Shown here: positions 14,462 through 19,021 of the stretch, piece after piece | Position numbering within the stretch: position 1 is the stretch's first letter | Layout: every line of letters begins with the position of its first letter | Assembly: GCA_037138535.1 (NCBI GenBank) | Contig: JBAXIG010000031.1 | Location: forward strand, 1-19,021 | From: GCA-2737595 sp037138535 | GTDB taxonomy: Bacteria; Actinomycetota; Actinomycetes; Nanopelagicales; Nanopelagicaceae | DNA length: 19,021 bases | Reading direction: 5' to 3' | Notes under the pieces: generated by a model | Seen by the model: the letters and a program-made list of their open reading frames with translations, nothing else | Databases searched by the model: none | Told to the model about the DNA's origin: nothing | Made by a program: the position numbers and the translations under genes

Positions 14462-14491
14462 ATGGTATGCGCTTCACGCATACAACGGCAA
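14462..14491 (-). promoter_or_regulatory. Candidate promoter of the initiator tRNA
   Basis: On the minus strand TTGCCG (14491-14486) and TACCAT (14467-14462) are 18 bases apart and end 11 bases before the tRNA. They fit a housekeeping promoter. The -10 lies partly in the arm of a perfect 7-bp inverted repeat at 14465-14483. Confidence 0.5.
14465..14483 (-). terminator. Hairpin after UPF0182, possible terminator without a T-run
   Basis: GTATGCG and CGCATAC form a perfect 7-bp stem with a 5-base loop, 25 bp after the UPF0182 stop. No T-run follows on the minus strand. It lies within the proposed tRNA promoter, so it may separate the two units or simply allow readthrough into the tRNA. Confidence 0.3.
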
Positions 14492-14507
14492 ATCCACCAG
14501 ACGTGCG

Positions 14508-17363
14508 CTACTTCCCTGAGGCTGAAACTGCTCGCGAGATGGCAACTTTGAGTCGATCCTGTGCCTTCCCATAAGCCGCGAAGTCACCCTTAGCAAGTGC
14601 GGCTTGGCCGTCGGCTAGTGCGCGTTGCGCATCTAGAAGTGCTTGGTCAAGGGTTGTCAATGTCGTAGCAGAGCCAGTTGTGGTGGAGCCACTTCCTTTC
14701 GTGGTTCCTGCACTGGTGCCACCACCAGTCGTGGCACCTGCATTGCCACCGAAGACTTGATCGAGTGCGCCCTGCAAGTTGTCGTCGAATCCGATTTGAT
14801 CACCGAAAGCGACAAGCACCTTCTGCAGCAATGGATACGAGGCAGTGTTTGATGTAGCGCGGACATAGACAGGTTGCACGTAGAGCAGTCCGCCACCTAC
14901 CGGCAAAGTCAGCAAGTTACCGAGCACAACGTCAGACCCACCTTGACGTAAGAGTGTGAGCGCTTGCGAAACTGCAGGACGTGCTTCGAAGTTAGATGAA
15001 ACTTGCGACGGTCCGGCAATGTTTGTGCTTCGTGGAACTTGGAGCACGCGAATCTTTCCGTAGTCCGGACCAGGTTCTGCAACGACCGCAGCAAACGCCG
15101 AGAGGTTTTCCCGACCTCCTCGCGGAACAAATGGTGTGGTGAGCGAGAAGGAGGCCTTTGAACTTCCTGGCATCTTTAACGTCAAGTAATACGGCGGCTG
15201 ATTAGATGCATTACCACCGAAGGTGGAAGGATCCTTAGGAACTTTCCAGAAATCTTGACCACCATAGAATGCCGCGGCACTCTGAACGTGGTACTCACTT
15301 AGTACATCGCGTTGCACGCGGAAGAGATCTTCCGGGTAACGGAGGTGTTCCATCAGATTCTTAGAAATAGCGCTCTTTGGCTTCACTATTCCTGGATAAA
15401 TCTTGCTCCATACCTTGAGCACTGGATCCTTGTTATCCCATGTATACAGCGAGACTGTTCCATCGAAAGCATCTACTGTTGCCTTCACCGAATTGCGAAT
15501 GTAATTCACTGATTTCTCAACGGCTGTGGCGCCACGAGCATTTGTAATGGAATCAGCAGTGGCAGTGCTGAGGAGAGTTTTCTTCGAATAAGGGAAACCT
15601 GAAGAGGTTGTATAGCCATCAATGACCCAGAGCACCTTGCCATCAACGATGGTGGGGTACGGATCTGAATCGAGCGTGAGCCAAGGAGCAACCTTGGCAA
15701 CACGGGTGGCTGGGTCGCGATCAAAGAGAATGCGGGACTTGGGGTTGATCAGGTTTGAAAGCAGAATGCGTTGCTCGCCATACTTCAGCGCGAAAACTGC
15801 TTTGTTCAGGAGCGAACCCACCGGCACACCACCCTTACCTGAGTAAGTGTAATTCTTCTGGCCGTTAGCAGACTTATCGTCTGGATAATCGAGCTCATTG
15901 AGACCAGTGCCACCGCCGATGATGGAATACTCCGGCGAGTTCTCACCAAAGTAAATGCGTGGTTGATACTCGCCCAACTTGCCAGTTGGCGGAATATTTC
16001 CTTCAGTGAATTGTGGCTTGCCGTCCGCATCACGCACATTGCCGAAAGCAGCGGCTACGCCGAAACCGTGCGTGTAGACAAGGTGATCATTGATCCAGTT
16101 GCTGCTTGGACTGCCAGCAAGATCGAGTTCGCGAACGGCAACCACCATGTCACGAGTAACGCCATCTACTTTGTATCGATCAATGTCAAGCGAATCAGCA
16201 AAGGAGTAGTACGGCTTGATTTGTTGTAACTGACGGAAAGTTGGCGAGAGAAGATTCGGGTCCATTAACCGAATACTGGCAGTAGTTTGCGCATCATTAT
16301 TGAGCTGACCAGCAGAAGTGGTTGTAGTCGCTTGGTAATCCTGCACTTCAACCTTATCCAAACCGTATGCAATACGAGTTGCATTGATGTTGCGCTGAAT
16401 GAACGGCGCTTCCTTCGATGACTCGGAAGGTTTTACCTGGAATTGTTGAATAACTGCTGGGTAGACGCCGTCAATCAATAATGCGCTCACGAGCAGGAGC
16501 CCCATACCTGCGACGGGAAGAGTCCAGGATTTGCGCACGATATTTGCAAAGAAGAGTAATGAGCAAAGTATTGCGATACCCGCAAGAATTGATTTTGCCG
16601 GAAGCGAGGCATTTATGTCGGTGTAAGAAAGCCCAGTGAAGAGACGGCCCTCTTTTGTGGAAAGTACGAAGCGATCCGTCCAGTAGGCAACGGCTTTCAA
16701 CAACACAAAGAGTCCAAGGAGAACTGAGATCTGCACACGCGCAGTAACGGTGCTCCGACTCCCCGCCGCCTGCAACCGAATTCCGCCGTAAATATAGTGA
16801 ACTGCGACGGTCGCGATGATTGCGAAAATGAGAGTGGAGAATCCCCAGCTGAGCATCGCGCGATACCAAGGAAGGTCAAAGGCAAAGAATGAAACATCCT
16901 TACCAAATTGCGCATCCTTTATTCCAAAGGGAACTGAATTGCGCCAAGTAAGCCAGGTCTTCCACAACGAGGCTCCTGCAGAACCAGAAAAGAAGAAGAC
17001 TGCAAGCGAACCACCAATAAAAATCAACTTACGAAGAGGTTCAATCTGTTGGCGATAACGATCGAGTGATTCCATCTCCATCGAAAGCGGCGCGTAGAGC
17101 GGGCGTCGCTTGTAGGCGATCAACACGTTGGCCAAGACAATGGTGGCAGTCAACAATCCAAAGCCCACAAAGAGCGCGCCTTTAGTAAGGAGCTGCGTCT
17201 TCCAGACCTCGGTGGAATCCACCGAAACAAACCAGAGGTAATCGGCGTAGAAGCCACTGAGCGAAACAAAAGCCACCACGATCACCGCCAAGATGATGAT
17301 GGTGAGCAAGAAGGGGCGGCGGCGGCGAAGGCCAGAAAAATCGGGGCGAGGCATTGTTTCCAT
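14508..17363 (-). CDS. UPF0182 family membrane protein
   Basis: This 951-residue protein matches the large UPF0182 (COG1615) family common in Actinobacteria. The N-terminal third (about 17-300) has seven hydrophobic spans; the rest is a large domain predicted to be outside the membrane, with family-typical stretches such as PFIQRNINATRIAYGL, the THGFGVAAAFGN segment and IYFGE. The C-terminus has a Gly/Ser/Thr-rich linker (about 875-912) followed by an Ala-rich helical segment that could form a coiled coil. The family function is not known. The start METMPRP is supported by TAATCT six bases before the ATG. The gene follows PPA1309-family and PDZ protease genes, a grouping also known from mycobacteria (Rv3193c-Rv3194c). 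Confidence 0.95.
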   Translation of the reverse strand: METMPRPDFSGLRRRRPFLLTIIILAVIVVAFVSLSGFYADYLWFVSVDSTEVWKTQLLTKGALFVGFGLLTATIVLANVLIAYKRRPLYAPLSMEMESLDRYRQQIEPLRKLIFIGGSLAVFFFSGSAGASLWKTWLTWRNSVPFGIKDAQFGKDVSFFAFDLPWYRAMLSWGFSTLIFAIIATVAVHYIYGGIRLQAAGSRSTVTARVQISVLLGLFVLLKAVAYWTDRFVLSTKEGRLFTGLSYTDINASLPAKSILAGIAILCSLLFFANIVRKSWTLPVAGMGLLLVSALLIDGVYPAVIQQFQVKPSESSKEAPFIQRNINATRIAYGLDKVEVQDYQATTTTSAGQLNNDAQTTASIRLMDPNLLSPTFRQLQQIKPYYSFADSLDIDRYKVDGVTRDMVVAVRELDLAGSPSSNWINDHLVYTHGFGVAAAFGNVRDADGKPQFTEGNIPPTGKLGEYQPRIYFGENSPEYSIIGGGTGLNELDYPDDKSANGQKNYTYSGKGGVPVGSLLNKAVFALKYGEQRILLSNLINPKSRILFDRDPATRVAKVAPWLTLDSDPYPTIVDGKVLWVIDGYTTSSGFPYSKKTLLSTATADSITNARGATAVEKSVNYIRNSVKATVDAFDGTVSLYTWDNKDPVLKVWSKIYPGIVKPKSAISKNLMEHLRYPEDLFRVQRDVLSEYHVQSAAAFYGGQDFWKVPKDPSTFGGNASNQPPYYLTLKMPGSSKASFSLTTPFVPRGGRENLSAFAAVVAEPGPDYGKIRVLQVPRSTNIAGPSQVSSNFEARPAVSQALTLLRQGGSDVVLGNLLTLPVGGGLLYVQPVYVRATSNTASYPLLQKVLVAFGDQIGFDDNLQGALDQVFGGNAGATTGGGTSAGTTKGSGSTTTGSATTLTTLDQALLDAQRALADGQAALAKGDFAAYGKAQDRLKVAISRAVSASGK

Positions 17364-17369
17364 ATGAAC

Positions 17370-17375
17370 AGATTA
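17370..17375 (-). promoter_or_regulatory. -10 element of a leaderless promoter for UPF0182
   Basis: On the minus strand TAATCT is followed by six bases and the ATG at 17363. No ribosome binding site is present. The element is identical in sequence and spacing to that of the 239-residue membrane protein gene. Confidence 0.5.
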
Positions 17376-17410
17376 GTGGGTCTAAAGAGAGTGGGGCGAC
17401 CGGGAAAGGC

Positions 17411-17917
17411 CTACTCAGCGAAGGTGAGGGCGAGCGCCTCAGCCATCCCTGGGAGGAGTTCTGACCCAGCCATAATGGCGTTCTCATCGTCGTAGGCGCG
17501 CATCCTCATGGCGCACTCCCTGGAGCCATCACGAAGCACCCCGACGACCATCCGGACCTCTTGCCCGTGCTCTGCCACCCACTCAGCGAGTGCCGCTTCT
17601 GATATCTCCCCCTCAAAATCTTGGGGGGGCTCTTCGTTGACGATTAATCGTTCCAAGACCAGGGCCGCACCAAAGACTTCTGCTGACCACGAGATCGTTC
17701 CGAGGAAATCTTCAATGGTGCCGGTCAATTCCACTTCTTCTTGTTCGATTGCAGTCAGGGATGTGGGTGATTTGTCTGCGAGCGCCGCTGCCATCTCTGG
17801 AGCGCTCTCGATGACATCAGCGGTCGGAACCAGCGCATAGAGCACAACTCCCCGACTCCATCCGGCCTTGGCGCACTCGCGCTCAATTTCTAGAACTGTT
17901 TCTTTTAAGGCGCTCAT
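17411..17917 (-). CDS. PPA1309 family protein
   Basis: This protein of about 168 residues is acidic and soluble, with no signal peptide. The beginning (ALKETVLEIERECAKAGW followed by VLYALVPTADV), the central LTAIEQEEV and the late VLRDGSRECAMRMRAYDDE stretch match the actinobacterial PPA1309 family, which has no known function. I chose the ATG at 17917. GTG codons in frame at 17929 (forming a GTGA overlap with the upstream stop) and 17938 are alternatives. It lies directly after the PDZ/Lon-like protease gene and 47 bp before UPF0182, a conserved neighbourhood in Actinobacteria that hints at a shared envelope-related role; this is inference. Confidence 0.85.
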   Translation of the reverse strand: MSALKETVLEIERECAKAGWSRGVVLYALVPTADVIESAPEMAAALADKSPTSLTAIEQEEVELTGTIEDFLGTISWSAEVFGAALVLERLIVNEEPPQDFEGEISEAALAEWVAEHGQEVRMVVGVLRDGSRECAMRMRAYDDENAIMAGSELLPGMAEALALTFAE

Positions 17918-17925
17918 TGGTGGAG

Positions 17926-18987
17926 TCACTTTCCACACTGCCTATCAATTCCAGAATCAACCGCTGCAGCATTTTCTAAATACATCACTGCAGCGCCTAC
18001 ATCTCGTACGCCCACGACAGTGAGACCAGATTCCTGCACATTGATGTCCTTACAATTATCCAGGGGTGCAAGAAAGAGAGTGGCACCAGCGCGCTTTGCG
18101 CCACGAATCTTTTCATCAATGCCACCAATCGCACCTACTTTTCCGTTCGGTGTGATCGTTCCAGTTCCTGAAATGATGCGCTTCTTGGCTAGGGAGCCTG
18201 GAGTGAGTTTCTCGACCACTCCCAACGTAAAGAGTAGTCCAGCGCTTGGTCCACCAATCTCCCCAGCAGCAATTTCTATTTTGAAGGGTAGTTGCGGCAC
18301 TACTCCCGCGGTTACTCCCAAGAGTGTGCGCCCACCACTTCCCGCTGCTGTTACTACGTTGACCTTTTGAGAAACTCCAGCACGCGAATACTCAACTTTT
18401 ACACCTTGCCCCGGCTTCACGTTTACCAATTGTGCCTTGATTTGAGAGATATCAACAATCTTCACACCATTGACTGCGAGGATGACATCTCCTTTCTTAA
18501 AAATGTCTGCCGCTGAAGATTTAGCAATCGCTCCCGCAACTTGAACACGAGTAGTTACTGGATATTTCAAATAATTGAGGGCGGCGAGCATGGCGTTTTG
18601 CTGAGACGAAGTCATTGCCGCGCTCTCTTCTTCTTTCACGACGGCCGAACTCTTTGTGGGCGCATAAATACTTGCTCGCGGCATCACGACTGACTCCCTA
18701 TTAAACCAGGCAGGCAAAATGTAGAGCGCGCGCGCCGAATAATCTGGGTTCGTTACAGAAACCGTTGTGAGTCGGAGTTCCCCATCACTCGAAAAAGTTT
18801 CATGACCAGATATTTGAATGTAAGGAGTGCTGACTTTCTTCACCCTGTATGAAGAGAGCACATCCGTTGTCGGCCCGGGCGAAAAGACTACATAAGGAAG
18901 TGGAATCAAGAGCGCGGCTACTACCCAGAGTGCCGCAACACTTTTTACCAGACCGTACGCAGTGATTTTTTCAAACCTATTTCTCAT
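17926..18987 (-). CDS. PDZ-domain, Lon-like serine protease (YlbL type), membrane-anchored
   Basis: Numbered from the TTG at 18996, this 356-residue protein has one N-terminal membrane segment (about 17-38), a spacer, a PDZ domain (about 145-215; GDVILAVNGVKI at 169-180) and a C-terminal Lon-type proteolytic domain. The Ser-Lys dyad is visible: S251 in GGPSAGLLFTLG and K296 in GGIDEKIRGA, 45 residues apart as in Lon. There is no ATPase domain, so it is the secreted, ATP-independent type. I chose the ATG at 18987 (353 residues); the TTG at 18996 is an alternative. An upstream gene ends at 18977, inside this start, suggesting coupled translation. The substrate is unknown; it is likely an extracytoplasmic quality-control protease. 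Confidence 0.93.
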   Translation of the reverse strand: MRNRFEKITAYGLVKSVAALWVVAALLIPLPYVVFSPGPTTDVLSSYRVKKVSTPYIQISGHETFSSDGELRLTTVSVTNPDYSARALYILPAWFNRESVVMPRASIYAPTKSSAVVKEEESAAMTSSQQNAMLAALNYLKYPVTTRVQVAGAIAKSSAADIFKKGDVILAVNGVKIVDISQIKAQLVNVKPGQGVKVEYSRAGVSQKVNVVTAAGSGGRTLLGVTAGVVPQLPFKIEIAAGEIGGPSAGLLFTLGVVEKLTPGSLAKKRIISGTGTITPNGKVGAIGGIDEKIRGAKRAGATLFLAPLDNCKDINVQESGLTVVGVRDVGAAVMYLENAAAVDSGIDRQCGK

Positions 18988-19021
18988 CTGTGCCAAAAGC
19001 CTTCTTGAAACGCTCGTGGTC
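18977..19021 (-). CDS. C-terminal end of an upstream gene (cut by the window edge)
   Basis: On the minus strand a frame open from the edge reads DHERFKKAFGTDEK and stops at TAG (18979-18977). The charged, helix-like ending and the 11-bp overlap with the ATG of the protease gene are what a tightly packed operon would show. Only 14 codons are visible, so the product cannot be named and the call could be chance. Confidence 0.45.
   Translation of the reverse strand, partial: DHERFKKAFGTDEK

Noticed and set aside
14508..17363. Many open frames on both strands across UPF0182
   Set aside because: They are shadows of one long, well-conserved reading frame with a clear family match.
1..19021. CRISPR arrays, insertion sequences, prophage or attachment sites
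   Set aside because: No regularly spaced repeats, transposase, integrase or terminal inverted repeats were seen; the tRNA has no adjacent integrase or duplicated 3' end.

Overview
The window looks like a piece of a streamlined actinobacterial chromosome. The base composition is moderate for the phylum, genes are tightly packed (start/stop overlaps of 1-17 bp, no gene-free stretch above 150 bp), and the gene order is characteristically actinobacterial: a SigR/SigH-type redox sigma factor with its zinc anti-sigma factor and a small biotinyl protein, then SRAP-aroA-rsgA-hisN, and later UPF0182, PPA1309-family protein and PDZ/Lon-like protease. A low-GC aquatic lineage such as the Nanopelagicales (acI) would fit, but that is inference. 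No insertion sequence, prophage, CRISPR array or obvious foreign segment was seen.

Layout. 1-1183 (minus) holds a secreted YHYH-domain protein that runs off the left edge. It diverges from a HupE/UreJ-type membrane protein (1304-2149), which overlaps an IlvG-like thiamine-diphosphate enzyme (2133-3752). Convergent to these is the redox operon (minus, 5324 to 3749): sigR-like sigma factor, rsrA-like anti-sigma factor, biotinyl carrier protein and hotdog thioesterase. A near-perfect SigR-type promoter (GGGAAT-N18-GTT) lies just upstream, indicating autoregulation. Next (minus) come an alpha/beta hydrolase and an SRAP protein (5361-6694). A 30-bp gap with two mirrored leaderless promoters separates SRAP from aroA-rsgA (6725-8976), followed by hisN and a YczE-like membrane protein (9031-10409).

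10374-11093 (minus) is an unrecognised multi-span membrane protein. It is divergent from a permease with a C-terminal YHS metal-binding domain (11145-12359). A zinc alcohol dehydrogenase and a proline-iminopeptidase-type hydrolase follow (12377-14313). A strong bidirectional terminator and an initiator tRNA (minus) come next. The rest (minus) is UPF0182, PPA1309-family protein, a PDZ/Lon-like protease and the last codons of one more gene at the right edge.

How it works together. The core is housekeeping: aromatic amino acid and histidine synthesis, ribosome assembly, translation initiation, abasic-site DNA repair and envelope quality control. The redox operon is the main stress-response unit. 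The less explained parts are the YHYH/HupE pair, the permease-YHS protein and its divergent neighbour. Several genes carry TANNNT at 6-7 bases before the start codon, the pattern of leaderless transcripts common in Actinobacteria.
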